Source: an uncultured Burkholderiaceae bacterium (GTDB lineage Bacteria; Pseudomonadota; Gammaproteobacteria; Burkholderiales; Burkholderiaceae). From it: a stretch of DNA of 64,000 bases. Each line of letters begins with the position of its first letter. Position 1 is the stretch's first letter. Made by a program: the position numbers and the translations under genes. Under the pieces are notes generated by a model, which saw only the letters and a list, made by a program, of their open reading frames with translations, was not told the DNA's origin and made no database searches. Positions 9,796 through 23,282 of the stretch are shown here, in pieces. The stretch spans positions 1 through 64,000 of the forward strand of contig CALMPB010000382.1 in assembly GCA_937871985.1 (NCBI GenBank), given 5' to 3'.

Positions 9796-12700
9796 CGTCC
9801 TTCATTGTCCGAATCGCCACCGGCGGGCGCCGCGTGGCCCGCGGGGCTGGCCGCGGCATGCGCCGGCTTGTTCTTGGAGAATTTCTCGCGGATCACGACG
9901 AAGAACATCGGGATCATGAAAATCGCCAGGAATGTGGCGGTCACCATCCCGCCGATCACGGCCGTGCCGATGGCATGCTGGCTGGCGGAGCCCGCGCCAT
10001 TGCTGATGGCCAGCGGCAGCACGCCAAGAATGAAGGCCATCGACGTCATCAGGATGGGCCGCAGCCGCAGGCGCGCGGCCTCCATCGCCGCAGCCACCGC
10101 CGTCATGCCCTGCGCCTGCAGCTCCTTGGCGAACTCCACGATCAGGATGGCGTTTTTCGCCGACAGCCCCACCGTGGTCAACAGCCCCACCTGGAAGTAC
10201 ACGTCGTTCGACAGCCCCCGGCCCGTCGCCGCCAGCATGGCGCCGATAATGCCCAGGGGCACCACCATGATGACCGAGAACGGAATCGACCAGCTTTCGT
10301 ACAGGGCGGCCAGGCTCAGGAACACCACGAGTATCGACAGCGCATACAGGATGGGCGCCTGCGAGCCGGACAAGCGTTCCTGGAAGGAAATTCCGGTCCA
10401 TTCGTAGCCGATGCCCGCGGGCAGCTTGTTGGCGATTTTCTGGATTTCATCCATGGCCTCGCCCGTGCTTCGTCCCGGCGCCGGACTGCCCTGGATTTCC
10501 ATCGACGACACGCCGTTGTAGCGTTCGAGTTTGGGCGACCCATAGCTCCACTTGCCTGTGGCGAACGACGAGAACGGCACCATGGTTCCCTGCATATTGC
10601 GCACGTACCAGTGGTTCAGGTCTTCCGGGCTCATGCGGAAAGGCGCATCCGCCTGGACATACACCCGCTTGATCCGGTTGTCGGTATCAAGGAAATTGTT
10701 GACGTAGGAAGACGCCCAGGCAATGGAAAACGTCTGGTCGATGGAAGGCAGCGCCACACCCAGCGCGCTGGCCTTCTCCCGGTCGATATCGACGCTGAAT
10801 TGCGGCTGGTCGTCCAGGCCGTTGGGACGCACGCGCGTCAGCAAAGGATTCTTGGCCGCCTCGATCAGCAATTGGTTGCGCGCGGCCATCAGCGCATCGT
10901 GGCCCAGGCCGCCCCGGTCTTCCAGTTCGAAGTCGAAGCCCGACGCCGTGCCGAGTTCAGGGATGGGAGGCGGATTGATGGGAATGATCACCGCGTTCTT
11001 ATACGTCGAAAAATGCCCGGAGATCCGCCCGATGAGCGCCTGCACTTTGTCCTTGGCCGCCGCGCGCTCGTCCCAATCCTTGAGGCGCACGAACACCAGG
11101 CCCGAGTTCTGGCCGCGCCCCGCGAAGTTGAAGCCTACGATTTCGAAAGTGGAATCGACCACTTCCTTCTCGGTCTTGAGAAGATAGTCGCTGACGTCGT
11201 CGAGCACCTTTTGCGTGCGTTCCAGGGTGGCGCCGGGCGGGGTCTGCACCTGGATCAGCATGGAGCCCTGGTCTTCGTCGGGCAGGAACGACGTGGGCAG
11301 GCGCATGAACAGGAAGCCGATGACCAGGAACATCAGGGCATACAAAAGCAGCCAGCGGCGCGGACGCCGGATGACGCGCTCGACGCCCGAATGATATTTC
11401 ATCCGGCCATTGTCGAAGGTGCGATTGAACCACCCGAAGAAGCCCGTCTTCTCCATGTGATGGCCCTTGGGAATGGGCTTGAGCATGGTCGCGCACAGCG
11501 CCGGCGTAAGAATCAGCGCCACCAGCACCGACAGGATCATCGCCGCCACGATGGTCAGCGAGAACTGCCTGTAGATGGCCCCGACCGAGCCGCCCGAAAA
11601 CGCCATCGGCACGAACACCGCCGACAGGACCAGCGCCACCCCGACCAGCGCCCCGGTGATCTGCCCCATGGCCTTGCGCGTGGCGTCGTGCGGCGAGAGC
11701 CCTTCCTCGGCCATCACGCGCTCGACATTCTCCACCACCACGATGGCGTCGTCGACCAGCAAGCCGATGGCCAGCACCATCCCGAACATCGACAAGGTGT
11801 TGATGGAAAACCCCACCATCGCCATGGTGCCGAACGTGCCCAGCAGCACCACCGGCACGGCGATCGTAGGAATGAGCGTCGCCCGGAAGTTCTGCAGGAA
11901 CAAGTACATCACCAGGAACACCAGCACGATGCCTTCGAGCAAGGTCTTGACCACCTCTTCGATGGAAAGCTTCACGAACGGCGTCGTGTCGTACGGATAC
12001 TTGACCTCCAGGCCGGCCGGGAAATATTTGGAAAGCTCCTGGACGCGGGCCCGCACCAGATTGGCGGTTTGCAGGGCGTTGGCGCCGGTGGCCAGCTGTA
12101 TGCCGAGGCCGGCGGCCGGCACGCCGCTGTATTTGGTGTCGAAATTGTAGTTCTCGCCGCCCAGCTCGAGCCGCGCCACATCCTTGACGCGCACTTGCGA
12201 GCCGTCGGGATTGACCTTGAGCAGCACATTGCCGAACTCCTCGGGAGTGCGCAGCAGCGTCGCTTCGCTGATCGTCGCCGTCAGCATCTGGCCCTTGACC
12301 GCGGGCGCACCGCCCAACTGCCCCGCCGGAACCTGCACGTTCTGCCCTTGCAGCGCGGTCACCACATCCACCGGCGTCAGGTTCACGCGAGTCAATTTAT
12401 CCGGGTCGAGCCAGATGCGCATGGCGTACTGGGTGCCGAACACGCTGACCGTGCCGACCCCGTTGACCCGGCTGACCGGATCCTGCACGCGCGAGGCCAG
12501 GTAGTTCGCCAGATCGTATTTCGTCATGCTGCCGTCGGTGGAAATGAACGCCAGCACCATCAGGAAGCTGCTGCTCGATTTCGAGACCTTGACGCCGGCC
12601 TGCTGAACGGCCTGGGGCAAAAGCGGCGAGGCCAGTTGAAGCTGGTTCTGCACCTGCACTTGGGCCACGTCGGGATTGGTGCCCGCGGCGAAGGTGAGCG

Positions 12701-12971
12701 TGATCACGGCGGTGCCTGAGTCGTCGCTGGTGGACGACATGTACTGCAGGTGATCCAGCCCGTTCATCTGCTGCTCGATCACCTGCGTGACCGTGTCTTC
12801 GACGGTCTGCGCCGAGGCCCCGGAATACATGGCTCGGATCTGCACCGCCGGAGGGGCGATCGTCGGATATTGCGAGACCGGCAGGGTCGTGATGGACAAG
12901 GCGCCGGCCAGCATCAGGACGATGGCGATCACCCACGCGAAGATGGGGCGATCAATGAAAAAATTGGCCAT
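9792..12971 (-). CDS. RND multidrug efflux permease (AcrB/MexB/TtgB type, HAE1 family)
   Basis: 1059 residues, full length for the hydrophobic and amphiphilic efflux family. It begins [20 protein letters not shown], the canonical first transmembrane segment, and contains the proton-relay pair in [18 protein letters not shown] plus a second copy of the twelve-helix/porter-domain architecture. Proton-driven export of drugs, solvents or aromatic compounds from the inner membrane and periplasm is the family role; the spectrum cannot be read from sequence. It sits 14 bases after the adaptor gene and overlaps the channel gene. Confidence 0.95.
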   Translation of the reverse strand: MANFFIDRPIFAWVIAIVLMLAGALSITTLPVSQYPTIAPPAVQIRAMYSGASAQTVEDTVTQVIEQQMNGLDHLQYMSSTSDDSGTAVITLTFAAGTNPDVAQVQVQNQLQLASPLLPQAVQQAGVKVSKSSSSFLMVLAFISTDGSMTKYDLANYLASRVQDPVSRVNGVGTVSVFGTQYAMRIWLDPDKLTRVNLTPVDVVTALQGQNVQVPAGQLGGAPAVKGQMLTATISEATLLRTPEEFGNVLLKVNPDGSQVRVKDVARLELGGENYNFDTKYSGVPAAGLGIQLATGANALQTANLVRARVQELSKYFPAGLEVKYPYDTTPFVKLSIEEVVKTLLEGIVLVFLVMYLFLQNFRATLIPTIAVPVVLLGTFGTMAMVGFSINTLSMFGMVLAIGLLVDDAIVVVENVERVMAEEGLSPHDATRKAMGQITGALVGVALVLSAVFVPMAFSGGSVGAIYRQFSLTIVAAMILSVLVALILTPALCATMLKPIPKGHHMEKTGFFGWFNRTFDNGRMKYHSGVERVIRRPRRWLLLYALMFLVIGFLFMRLPTSFLPDEDQGSMLIQVQTPPGATLERTQKVLDDVSDYLLKTEKEVVDSTFEIVGFNFAGRGQNSGLVFVRLKDWDERAAAKDKVQALIGRISGHFSTYKNAVIIPINPPPIPELGTASGFDFELEDRGGLGHDALMAARNQLLIEAAKNPLLTRVRPNGLDDQPQFSVDIDREKASALGVALPSIDQTFSIAWASSYVNNFLDTDNRIKRVYVQADAPFRMSPEDLNHWYVRNMQGTMVPFSSFATGKWSYGSPKLERYNGVSSMEIQGSPAPGRSTGEAMDEIQKIANKLPAGIGYEWTGISFQERLSGSQAPILYALSILVVFLSLAALYESWSIPFSVIMVVPLGIIGAMLAATGRGLSNDVYFQVGLLTTVGLSAKNAILIVEFAKELQAQGMTAVAAAMEAARLRLRPILMTSMAFILGVLPLAISNGAGSASQHAIGTAVIGGMVTATFLAIFMIPMFFVVIREKFSKNKPAHAAASPAGHAAPAGGDSDNEGR

Positions 12972-12985
12972 GAACGAATTCCCGA

Positions 12986-14203
12986 TTATTGCGCTTTGGC
13001 GGAGGATGCGGGATTGGACGGCGCTTGCGGGGCGGACGCTGGGGCGCCCTCCGCAACCACGGCCGCCGGCTGTTCGACCGGGGTGACCACCGAACCGGGC
13101 CGCACCTTCTGGACTCCGGCGACGATGACCTTTTCACCCGGATTCAAGCCGCCGTCGACGATCCAGTCCGCACCTTGCGTGCGGCTTGCGACCAGCGTGC
13201 GCAATTCCACCTTGTTGCCGGCCCCCACGACAAGCGCCGTGGGGGCCCCCTTGGCATCGTGCGTGACGCCGATCTGCGGCACCAGCATGGCGTGCTCGTT
13301 GACGCCCTCGTGCAGGCGGGCCCGCACGAACAGGCCAGGCAGCAGAACCTGCTTGGGGTTGGGGAAAACGGCGCGCAGCTTCACGCTTCCCGTCGTCTGG
13401 TCGACCGTGATGTCGGCGAACTCCAGCTTGCCTTCGAGGGGGTAGACCGACCCATCGTCCAGCACGAGCTGCACCTTGGCCTCGTTGGGGCCCGCCGCCT
13501 GCAACTGGCCATTCGCCAATTCGCGGCGCAGGCGCATCAGGTCGACCGTCGATTGCGTGACGTCCACGTAGATGGGATCGGTCTGCTGAACCGTGGCCAT
13601 CAGCGTCGCGGCGCTCGCCTGCACGTAGGCGCCCGGTGTCACGTTGGACAGTCCGATGATTCCCGTAATGGGCGAGGCCACATTGGTATAGCCAAGATTG
13701 ATCTTTGCGATCTCGACGGCGGCCTTGCCTGAAGCGACATCGGCGGCGGCCTGCTTTTGCGCGGCGACCGCATTGACGTAGTCCTGCTTGCTGACCGCGT
13801 TCGCCGCCACCAGCACCTTGTCCCGGTCGGCCTGGGCCGACGTAGAGGCAAGATTGGCCTGCGCCTTCAGCAAGGCGGCTTTTGCGCTGTCCAGCGCCGC
13901 CTGGTAGGGAGCGGGATCGATCTGGTAAAGGCGCTGGCCTTCCTTGACCCGGCTGCCTTCCTTGAAGTCGCGCCGCTGAACGATGCCGTCGACCCGCGCA
14001 CGCACCTGGGCAACCAGGTACGCCGAGGTGCGGCCCGGCAGTTCGGTGGTCACCGGAACGCTTTGCGGCTGCACCGTGACAACGCCGACCTCCACGGGTT
14101 TGTCTGGAGGCGGCTGCGTCTTTTTGCAACCGGCCAGCGCCAGCAGCGCTATAGCGGTAAAAAAGCAATAAGCCCCCTTCGGGGGAATCCGACCAACACG
14201 CAT
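12986..14203 (-). CDS. RND efflux periplasmic adaptor lipoprotein (AcrA/MexA type)
   Basis: Membrane fusion protein linking pump and channel; 405 residues from ATG 14203. That start has AGAGG as ribosome binding site and leads directly into a lipoprotein signal with lipobox LAGC (C26). The longer frame to 14242 lacks support. Hairpin, lipoyl and beta-barrel domains are recognisable: [19 protein letters not shown] early in the mature part and the second lipoyl half at [20 protein letters not shown]. It is the first gene of the efflux operon. No TetR or MarR repressor gene flanks it, unlike many acrAB/ttgABC loci. Confidence 0.93.
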   Translation of the reverse strand: MRVGRIPPKGAYCFFTAIALLALAGCKKTQPPPDKPVEVGVVTVQPQSVPVTTELPGRTSAYLVAQVRARVDGIVQRRDFKEGSRVKEGQRLYQIDPAPYQAALDSAKAALLKAQANLASTSAQADRDKVLVAANAVSKQDYVNAVAAQKQAAADVASGKAAVEIAKINLGYTNVASPITGIIGLSNVTPGAYVQASAATLMATVQQTDPIYVDVTQSTVDLMRLRRELANGQLQAAGPNEAKVQLVLDDGSVYPLEGKLEFADITVDQTTGSVKLRAVFPNPKQVLLPGLFVRARLHEGVNEHAMLVPQIGVTHDAKGAPTALVVGAGNKVELRTLVASRTQGADWIVDGGLNPGEKVIVAGVQKVRPGSVVTPVEQPAAVVAEGAPASAPQAPSNPASSAKAQ

Positions 14204-14314
14204 GGAGCAACCTCTATGCCAGGACTGGGTTATTCGGTACAAAGCGACGGACGACGCAGACGGGTATCGTGACTACCAGTCAAACTGGCATGAACCATCA
14301 GAATTGCGGCTGCC

Positions 14315-14342
14315 ATTATAGGCTTTCAACCATGAAGGTAAA
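14315..14342 (-). promoter_or_regulatory. Candidate sigma-70 promoter of the RND efflux operon
   Basis: On the minus strand a perfect TATAAT -10 lies at 14320-14315, with TTTACC (4 of 6 to TTGACA) at 14342-14337 and a 16-base spacer. The start site would lie about 100 bases upstream of the adaptor ATG. This is pattern reading only. Confidence 0.5.
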
Positions 14343-14380
14343 GGGGTAAACAACCCTATTATTATGATGACGGCCCGACT

Positions 14381-14410
14381 TGTCATCCGGCTGTCATCTG
14401 GCTGTCATCC
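14381..14410. repeat. 11-bp direct repeat, about 2.7 copies
   Basis: TGTCATCCGGC, TGTCATCTGGC and TGTCATCC follow each other directly. The array spans the stop codon and last eight codons of the YigZ gene, where it encodes DDSQMTAG. It may be replication slippage; no function is evident. Confidence 0.7.
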
Positions 14411-14988
14411 ACGGCGTATCCGCCCCGCCCCCGCGTCGCGTTGACGAACATCTCGATCAGGGCGGCAAGCTGGCCGCGCGGCGCGGCCACCCGCCAGCTC
14501 ACGCCCTGCTCATCGAATTCCTCGGCCTCGATGCGCGCGCCGAAGCCGGCCAGGCGCGACTGCACCAGCGCCATGTCGCCGAACGCGCAATGCAACGACA
14601 GCCGCGCCTCTTCCACCAGCTCGACGCGGGCGCCCAGGCGCAGGCATTGCGCCGCCACCCCGCCGTAAGCGCGCACCAACCCGCCCGTTCCCAGCTTGAC
14701 GCCTCCGAACCAGCGCACCACCAGCACCGCCACGCGGTCGCATTGCCGGCCTTCGATGGCCTGGAGGATAGGCCGGCCCGCCGTGCCGCCCGGCTCGCCG
14801 TCGTCATGGAAGCGGTAGGCGTTGCCGATGCGGTAGGCCCAGCAATTGTGCGTCGCCTCGGGCACGCTGTGCGCCGCAAAAAAAAGCATGGCTTCGTCGG
14901 CGCTGCGCGCCGGCGCGGCCACCGCCATGAAGCGGCTCTTGCGGATTTCTTCCTGATAGGTACTGGGTTCCGTCAGCGTATACAACAT
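14383..14988 (-). CDS. yigZ: IMPACT family protein YigZ
   Basis: 201 residues. The family signature FHDDGEPGGTAGRPIL and the following VVRWFGGVKLGTGGLVRAYG are both intact; the C-terminal ferredoxin-like domain (DUF1949) occupies about 135-195. The eukaryotic IMPACT homologue regulates Gcn2 translational control; the bacterial role is not settled. It lies downstream of the YbiT gene on the same strand with a gap of 67 bases and may be co-transcribed with it. Confidence 0.92.
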   Translation of the reverse strand: MLYTLTEPSTYQEEIRKSRFMAVAAPARSADEAMLFFAAHSVPEATHNCWAYRIGNAYRFHDDGEPGGTAGRPILQAIEGRQCDRVAVLVVRWFGGVKLGTGGLVRAYGGVAAQCLRLGARVELVEEARLSLHCAFGDMALVQSRLAGFGARIEAEEFDEQGVSWRVAAPRGQLAALIEMFVNATRGRGGYAVDDSQMTAG

Positions 14989-15055
14989 AGGATGGCAGCC
15001 CCCAGGAAAAATCGGCGCATGGCGCCGATTGAAACTGAAACGACAATCCCGCCGG

Positions 15056-16657
15056 TCAGGCCTCGATGCCCCGGGAGGCCAGATAATCGTCGTAGCCGCC
15101 CATGTAGTCTATCAACTTGCCATCGGGCAGGATTTCGATGATGCGCGTGGCCAGCCCCGAAACGAATTCGCGGTCATGCGAAACGAAGACCAGGGTGCCT
15201 TCGTACTTTTCCAGCGCGTACTGCAGCGACTCGATCGACTCCATGTCCAGGTGGTTGGTGGGTTCATCCAGCAGCATCACGTTATGGCGGCCCAGCATCA
15301 GCCGGCCAAAGCTCATGCGGTTTTTTTCGCCGCCCGAAAGCACCTTGACCGCCTTGACGATGTCGTCGGCCGAGAACAGCAGGCGGCCCAGCACCGAACG
15401 CATGGCCTGGTCGTCGTCGCCGGGCTGGCGGTAATCGGACAGCCAGTCGAACAGGTTCTTGTCGGACTGGAACTGCTCGGAAACGTCCTGGGCCATATAG
15501 CCGATATCGGCATTGTCGGACCACTTGACGCTGCCCTTGTCGGCGGCCAGATCGCCGGCCAGCATGCGCAGCAGCGTCGTCTTGCCGACCCCGTTGGCGC
15601 CGATGATGGCGATTTTTTCGCCGGCCTCGACCATGGCCGAGAAGGGATGGATGACCGGACGGTCGAACGATTTGGCCAGTCCCTCGATGGTGACGGCCAG
15701 CCGGTGCATGACTTTGTTCTGCTCGAAGCGGATATAAGGATTCTGGCGCGAAGAAGGCTTGACCTCGACGGTTTCCGCCTTGATGCGGTCGATCTGCTTG
15801 AGCCGCGACGTGGCCTGGCGCGACTTGGACTTGTTGGCCGCGAAACGGCGCACGAAGTCCTGCAACTCGGCCACACGTTCCTTGGCCTTGGCGTTAACCG
15901 CCGAAATACGCTCGCGCGCCTGGGTGGACGCCATCATGTAGTCGTCGTAATTGCCCGGATAGATGCGCAGCTCGCGGTAATCCAGGTCGGCCATGTGCGT
16001 GCATACCTGGTTCAGGAAATGCCGGTCGTGGCTGATGATGATCATGGTGCTTTGATAGCCGTTCAGCACATCTTCCAGCCAGCGTATGGTGTTGATGTCC
16101 AGGTTGTTGGTCGGCTCGTCCAGCAGCAGCACGTCGGGATTGGAAAACAGCGCCTGGGCCAGCAGCACGCGCAGCTTCCAGCCAGGCGCGATTTCGCGCA
16201 TGGGCAGATTGTGCTGCTCCACGGGAATTTCCAGGCCCAGCAGCAGTTCGCCGGCGCGCGACTCGGCGGTATAGCCGTCGTACTCGGCGAACTTTGCCTC
16301 GAGGTTGGCCGCATGCATGTAGTCTTCTTCCGTAGCGTCGGGGTTGGCGTAGATGGCATCGCGCTCGGCCATCACCTGCCACATTTCCTCGTGCCCCATC
16401 TGCACCACGTCCAGCACCCGGATGTCCTCGTAGGCGAACTGATCCTGGCGCAGCTTGCCCAGCCTTACGCCCGGATCGAGCGAAACATTACCGCCGCTGG
16501 CCTCCAGGTCGCCCCCGATGATTTTCATGAAGGTGGACTTGCCGGAGCCGTTGGCCCCGATCAGCCCATAGCGGTTGCCTTCGCCGAACTTGACGCTGAC
16601 GTTTTCAAACAACGGCTTGGGGCCGAACTGGATGGTGAGGTTTGCGGTGGAGATCAC
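15056..16657 (-). CDS. ybiT: ABC-F family ATPase YbiT
   Basis: 533 residues, soluble, with two ABC ATPase domains and no membrane segments. The first Walker A is GANGSGKST (34-42) and the second is GANGVGKTT. Both Walker B/switch regions read [11 protein letters not shown] and [10 protein letters not shown], and the signature in the second half is LSGGEKNR. An inter-domain linker rich in Arg/Lys ([14 protein letters not shown]) is the ABC-F P-site tRNA interaction motif. The start [20 protein letters not shown] and [20 protein letters not shown] match the YbiT subgroup closely rather than EttA, Uup or YheS. ABC-F proteins act on stalled or initiating ribosomes. Confidence 0.92.
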   Translation of the reverse strand: MISTANLTIQFGPKPLFENVSVKFGEGNRYGLIGANGSGKSTFMKIIGGDLEASGGNVSLDPGVRLGKLRQDQFAYEDIRVLDVVQMGHEEMWQVMAERDAIYANPDATEEDYMHAANLEAKFAEYDGYTAESRAGELLLGLEIPVEQHNLPMREIAPGWKLRVLLAQALFSNPDVLLLDEPTNNLDINTIRWLEDVLNGYQSTMIIISHDRHFLNQVCTHMADLDYRELRIYPGNYDDYMMASTQARERISAVNAKAKERVAELQDFVRRFAANKSKSRQATSRLKQIDRIKAETVEVKPSSRQNPYIRFEQNKVMHRLAVTIEGLAKSFDRPVIHPFSAMVEAGEKIAIIGANGVGKTTLLRMLAGDLAADKGSVKWSDNADIGYMAQDVSEQFQSDKNLFDWLSDYRQPGDDDQAMRSVLGRLLFSADDIVKAVKVLSGGEKNRMSFGRLMLGRHNVMLLDEPTNHLDMESIESLQYALEKYEGTLVFVSHDREFVSGLATRIIEILPDGKLIDYMGGYDDYLASRGIEA

Positions 16658-16834
16658 TTAATTTCTATCGATTCAAAAAAAGGCCGAACAACCCGCTAGT
16701 TTAACAAGGTTCAAGCCGAACACGCCCAGAGGCACGCGCGATGCCCCCGCGCAGAAGCAAAACCTGGCCGAATGCGCCGAATGCGCTGTTGGATCAGCCC
16801 CCTCGGCTGACGCCATCGACAGCCGGGAAGCACA

Positions 16835-17782
16835 CTACAGATGCTCTTCCAGCACCAGATGCGCCATGCCGTCCTCGGTGGCGATGCCCACTTTCCTGCC
16901 TATGGGCAGGGTGGCCTTGACCTTGACATGGCCGTACGGCAGGCCCGTGACCACGGGCACCTTGACATGTTCCCTGAGCCAGCGCACGACCGAGGGCATG
17001 TCGAAGCCATTGTCGTGCGCGGCCAGGCGGTAATCGGTAAACCGGCCCAGCACGATGGCTTTCTGGCGGGCCAGCACGCCGGCGTGCCATAGCTGAGTCA
17101 GCATGCGTTCGATCCGGAAAGGATGCTCGGAAATATCCTCCAGGAACAGGATGCCGCCCTTGATCCTGGGCAGGTAAGGCGTTCCCGCCAAGGAAGCCAC
17201 CATGGCCAGGTTGCCGCCCCACAAGATGCCGCGCGCATCCACCGGATCGGAGCCGGGCGATTCGAAACCGAGAATCTCCAGTTCGCCGCGCATGCTTTCA
17301 AGAAACAGGTCGGCCGTGAGGTCGTCCACCTTCTTGACGCCGAAGTCGAAGACGGCGGTCGGACCGGCATAGCTGGACGCCCCGGTCTTGGCCAGCAAGG
17401 CCAGGTTGAACACCGTGAAGTCGCTTTGGCCGATGAAGATCTTGCCGCTGTCGGCCACAGCCTGCCAATCGATGAACGGCAGCAGGCGGCTCAGGCCGTA
17501 GCCGCCGCGGGTGGCCATGACGATGGGCTGCTTTTGCGTCAGCGACCGGGCAATGCCCGCCAGGCGCTGTTTGTCCGTGCCCGCGAAACGTTCGTGCACG
17601 GCCAGCGCGGCACGATCCAGCACCGTCTTGAACCCCAGTTCGCCCAGCCGCTCCCGCGCCATCTCGATGCGCGACGGGTCGGCAACCGCGCCGGACGGCG
17701 AAATCAGGTAAATGCCCTTGGGAGCGGAATGAGGATGGTGGTGGGAATGGTCGTGCTGGGGATGCTTGGCCGCATGCGTCAT
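16835..17782 (-). CDS. ldcA: LD-carboxypeptidase, peptidase family S66
   Basis: Cytoplasmic enzyme that removes the terminal D-Ala from tetrapeptides in murein recycling. 315 residues. The nucleophile is S120 in FIGQSDFT, preceded by the family segment ATRGGYGLSRLLPFIDW. The Glu of the Ser-Glu-His triad is probably in LFLEDI and the His is in LPYGHVKVKATLPIG. An unusual leader MTHAAKHPQHDHSHHHPHSA with seven His residues precedes the catalytic fold, which starts at GIYLISPSG. This leader has no signal peptide and could bind metal. MccF-like self-immunity peptidases share the fold, but the recycling enzyme is more likely. Confidence 0.88.
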   Translation of the reverse strand: MTHAAKHPQHDHSHHHPHSAPKGIYLISPSGAVADPSRIEMARERLGELGFKTVLDRAALAVHERFAGTDKQRLAGIARSLTQKQPIVMATRGGYGLSRLLPFIDWQAVADSGKIFIGQSDFTVFNLALLAKTGASSYAGPTAVFDFGVKKVDDLTADLFLESMRGELEILGFESPGSDPVDARGILWGGNLAMVASLAGTPYLPRIKGGILFLEDISEHPFRIERMLTQLWHAGVLARQKAIVLGRFTDYRLAAHDNGFDMPSVVRWLREHVKVPVVTGLPYGHVKVKATLPIGRKVGIATEDGMAHLVLEEHL

Positions 17783-17907
17783 GGTTACGTCCGTAAAGGA
17801 GGAAAAGGCCCAAAAGAAATACCTGAAAAGGAAATGCCAAAAAGCTGGTTCTTTCAGACAAGCATAAGTATAGTTGACGCCGCATCAACGATTTTTCGAT
17901 TCGCTCT

Positions 17908-20615
<2,708 letters not shown>

Positions 20616-20820
20616 GTTTTTCCTGAATTGAAACCGCAAAGCCGCAACACGTGCGCCGGAACAAGCCCCAAGTGTAACGCCAGCGGTCAGGATAGTTCGC
20701 CGGGCATTGCGTTAAATCAATCATCAGGCCGCAGAACGCACCTAGAATCACCGTATACGCATCACAGCATCGCTTTTGTACGCAGCACCGCCAAAACTCT
20801 ACCTTCAACAGGAGACTGCC

Positions 20821-21657
20821 ATGCTAGGCCGTATAGCCCTTGACCTGACCAAAGACCGCAATCACCAATTGCGCCTCGACGCCACCATCCAGCTTGCCTC
20901 GGAACACAATGCCGAACTCGTGGGCATCTACTCCTCGCCGGTCGCCAACCAGTACCTGCGCGACGAGACCGCGGTGCCCAGCCAGGTGGCCACGCTCATG
21001 CGCACTCACGTCAGCGACGAAATGGCCGAAATCCGCGACAATTTCCTGAAGGCGGCGGCCGCCGCCGGCGTCAAGGCCAGCTACCGCGCCCCGCAGGGCC
21101 CCACCGAAGAAGTCCTGGCCCTGCACGCCCGCTACTGCGACGTGCTCGTCATGAGCCAGACCGGCGGCGTGAACACCGCGCCCAGCCAACGGCCCAATCT
21201 GGCCGAATCGGTCATCACCTCGGCCGGCCGCCCTGTGCTCATGATTCCCTACATCGGCCACCTGAGCCCCATTGGGCGGCGCGTGCTGTTCTGCTGGGAC
21301 AACGGCCGGCGCGCCGCGCGCGCCCTGGCCGACGCCGGCCCCATCCTCACCCAGGCAAAGCATCTGGTCGTGCTGAAGGTGGACGAAAACCTGGAACAAA
21401 TGCAGGCCCAGGACATCACGCCGCAGGATCTGAACGCCTACTGCGCGTCCCGCCGCTACCCGGCGCCCGAAGTCATCAAAAAAGAAAGCTTGAGCTACGG
21501 TATCGGCAACACCATCCTCAATTCGGCCACCGACCATGGCTGCGACCTGATCGTCATGGGCGCCTACAACCGCAGCCGCATACGCGAATGGATAATGGGC
21601 GGCACATCCAAGACCCTCATGCAGTCCATGACCGTGCCGATACTTTTTTCGCACTGA
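20821..21657 (+). CDS. Universal stress protein (UspA family), two-domain size
   Basis: 278 residues. The C-terminal half ends with VMGAYNRSRIREWIMGGTSK and MTVPILFSH, the ATP-binding loop (G-x2-N...-G-G-T) and closing strand of UspA folds. The N-terminal half (MLGRIALDLTKDRNHQLRL) is a diverged USP-like domain. Such tandem USPs bind nucleotide and support stress survival; the exact role is unknown. ATG at 20821 has a good ribosome binding site (CAGGAGA). It stands alone between divergent and convergent neighbours. Confidence 0.85.
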   Translation: MLGRIALDLTKDRNHQLRLDATIQLASEHNAELVGIYSSPVANQYLRDETAVPSQVATLMRTHVSDEMAEIRDNFLKAAAAAGVKASYRAPQGPTEEVLALHARYCDVLVMSQTGGVNTAPSQRPNLAESVITSAGRPVLMIPYIGHLSPIGRRVLFCWDNGRRAARALADAGPILTQAKHLVVLKVDENLEQMQAQDITPQDLNAYCASRRYPAPEVIKKESLSYGIGNTILNSATDHGCDLIVMGAYNRSRIREWIMGGTSKTLMQSMTVPILFSH

Positions 21658-21722
21658 TCGGGCGTCCGGCCCTGGCGCAACCGCAAGCAGCGCATTCCAA
21701 GCCGCGCCAGGGGCGGCCCGCG

Positions 21723-23204
21723 CTACACGACCACCATCTTCAGCTGCTGCAGGACCTGCGGCAAAATAGCGGGCAGGTCTTCGGCGATCAGTCCGGGGCC
21801 GAAGCGCTTCGCCGCGCGGCCGTGCAGCCAGACGGCGGCCGCCGCGGCCAAAAACGGTTCCATGCCCTGGGCCATCAGGCCGGCGATGAACCCCGTCAAT
21901 ACGTCGCCGGTTCCACCCGTCGCCAGATCGGGAGGCGCATTGTCATTGATGATGGCCCGGCCGTCGGGCGACGCCACGACGGTATCGGCGCCCTTCAGCA
22001 CCACCACGGCGCCGCACTGCGCGGCGGCTTCCCTGGCGCGCTCGAGCTTGCTGCCCTGCACGTCGAACAGCCGGCCGAATTCGCCCTCGTGCGGCGTCAG
22101 CACGCACGGCCCCTTGATGGCCGAGAACAACTCCTGGGGAGCCTTCCTAAACGACGTGATGCCGTCGGCGTCCAGCACCACGCCGCGGCCCACCTCGAGC
22201 GCGGCCAGCACATGCTGGCGCGTGGCTTCGGAAACCCCCGCCCCCGGCCCCACCACGATGACATTGCGCCGCTCGTCGGCAAGCAGTTGTTCCAGGCCTT
22301 CGGCATCGTCCAGAGGCAGCACCATGACGCTGGTCAGCGAAGCCGCGTACACCGCCCAGGCCGGCTCGGGCGCCGCCACGGTCACCAGGCCCGCGCCGAT
22401 TCTGGCGGCGGCCATCGCCGACAAGCGGGCGGCGCCGGTCAGGACCTCGCCGCCCACCACCAGCACGTGTCCACGTTGATATTTATGGGAATCGTGGCTC
22501 GGCCATGGGTACTCCATCGCCCACAACCGCGGCGAATTGCGGAACGCCGTGGGCGCGATGGCATCGAGCACGGCTTCGGGGATGCCGATGTCCGCCAGCA
22601 CGACGCGCCCGCAGAACAGCCGGCCCGGCAGCAGGACGTGCCCGGGCTTGCGGCGGAAGAAAGTGACCGTCATGGCCGCCTTGGGCGCAATGCCCAGAAT
22701 CCGCCCCGTGGCGCCATCCACCCCGCTGGGGATGTCCACGGCGCAAACCGGCAATTTGCTGTCGACGAGCTTCTCGACCACGGCCAGGGCCTGCCCTTCC
22801 AACGGCCGGGAAAGCCCGGCTCCGAAAAGCGCGTCGACGACCAGCTCCGCGCCGTCGAGCAAGGCCGGCGTCATGGGCTCGATGGCTCCTTCCCATAGCG
22901 CGGCATGATGCGCCGCATCGCCGGCCAGCGCCTTTTTGTCGCCCAGCAGCCCCAGTGTGACGGGCCAGCCCCAATCGGCCAGGTAGCGGGCCGCCACGAA
23001 GCCGTCGCCGCCGTTGTTGCCCGGCCCACACAGCACCACGACCCTTCGCGCCCTCCAGCGCTCGCGCACGGCGCTGGCAACCGCCAGCCCCGCCGCCTCC
23101 ATCAGGGCAACCCCGGTAATCCCCTGGGACATGGCGGCCTGATCGGCGGCCGCCATTTCGGCGGGCGCCAGCAAAACACACTTGTTCATCCCCATACTTG
23201 CCAC
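21723..23204 (-). CDS. nnr: Bifunctional NAD(P)H-hydrate epimerase / ADP-dependent NAD(P)H-hydrate dehydratase
   Basis: Repairs damaged NAD(P)H hydrates. 493 residues made of the YjeF-N epimerase domain (about 10-215; VVLCGPGNNGGDGFVAARYL is its signature) and the ribokinase-like dehydratase domain (about 230-490; GPGAGVSEATRQHV, LTPHEGEFGRLF and ATGGTGDVLTGFIAGLM). The fusion is the normal bacterial form, the same length as E. coli YjeF/Nnr. Divergent from the ABC transporter operon. Confidence 0.95.
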   Translation of the reverse strand: MASMGMNKCVLLAPAEMAAADQAAMSQGITGVALMEAAGLAVASAVRERWRARRVVVLCGPGNNGGDGFVAARYLADWGWPVTLGLLGDKKALAGDAAHHAALWEGAIEPMTPALLDGAELVVDALFGAGLSRPLEGQALAVVEKLVDSKLPVCAVDIPSGVDGATGRILGIAPKAAMTVTFFRRKPGHVLLPGRLFCGRVVLADIGIPEAVLDAIAPTAFRNSPRLWAMEYPWPSHDSHKYQRGHVLVVGGEVLTGAARLSAMAAARIGAGLVTVAAPEPAWAVYAASLTSVMVLPLDDAEGLEQLLADERRNVIVVGPGAGVSEATRQHVLAALEVGRGVVLDADGITSFRKAPQELFSAIKGPCVLTPHEGEFGRLFDVQGSKLERAREAAAQCGAVVVLKGADTVVASPDGRAIINDNAPPDLATGGTGDVLTGFIAGLMAQGMEPFLAAAAAVWLHGRAAKRFGPGLIAEDLPAILPQVLQQLKMVVV

Positions 23205-23282
23205 GTCCTATGTAAACTGCCACTATTCAACCAAAGCCGGGCGCCGGGCGCCAAGACAAAGATATAGTAACGGACGCCGCAC

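Noticed and set aside
9756..12719. 987-codon open frame antisense to the RND pump
   Set aside because: It mirrors the pump gene in GC-rich DNA and encodes a low-complexity His/Arg/Gln-rich sequence with no family pattern.
15029..16699. 556-codon open frame antisense to ybiT
   Set aside because: Shadow frame; the opposite strand has both ABC domains intact.
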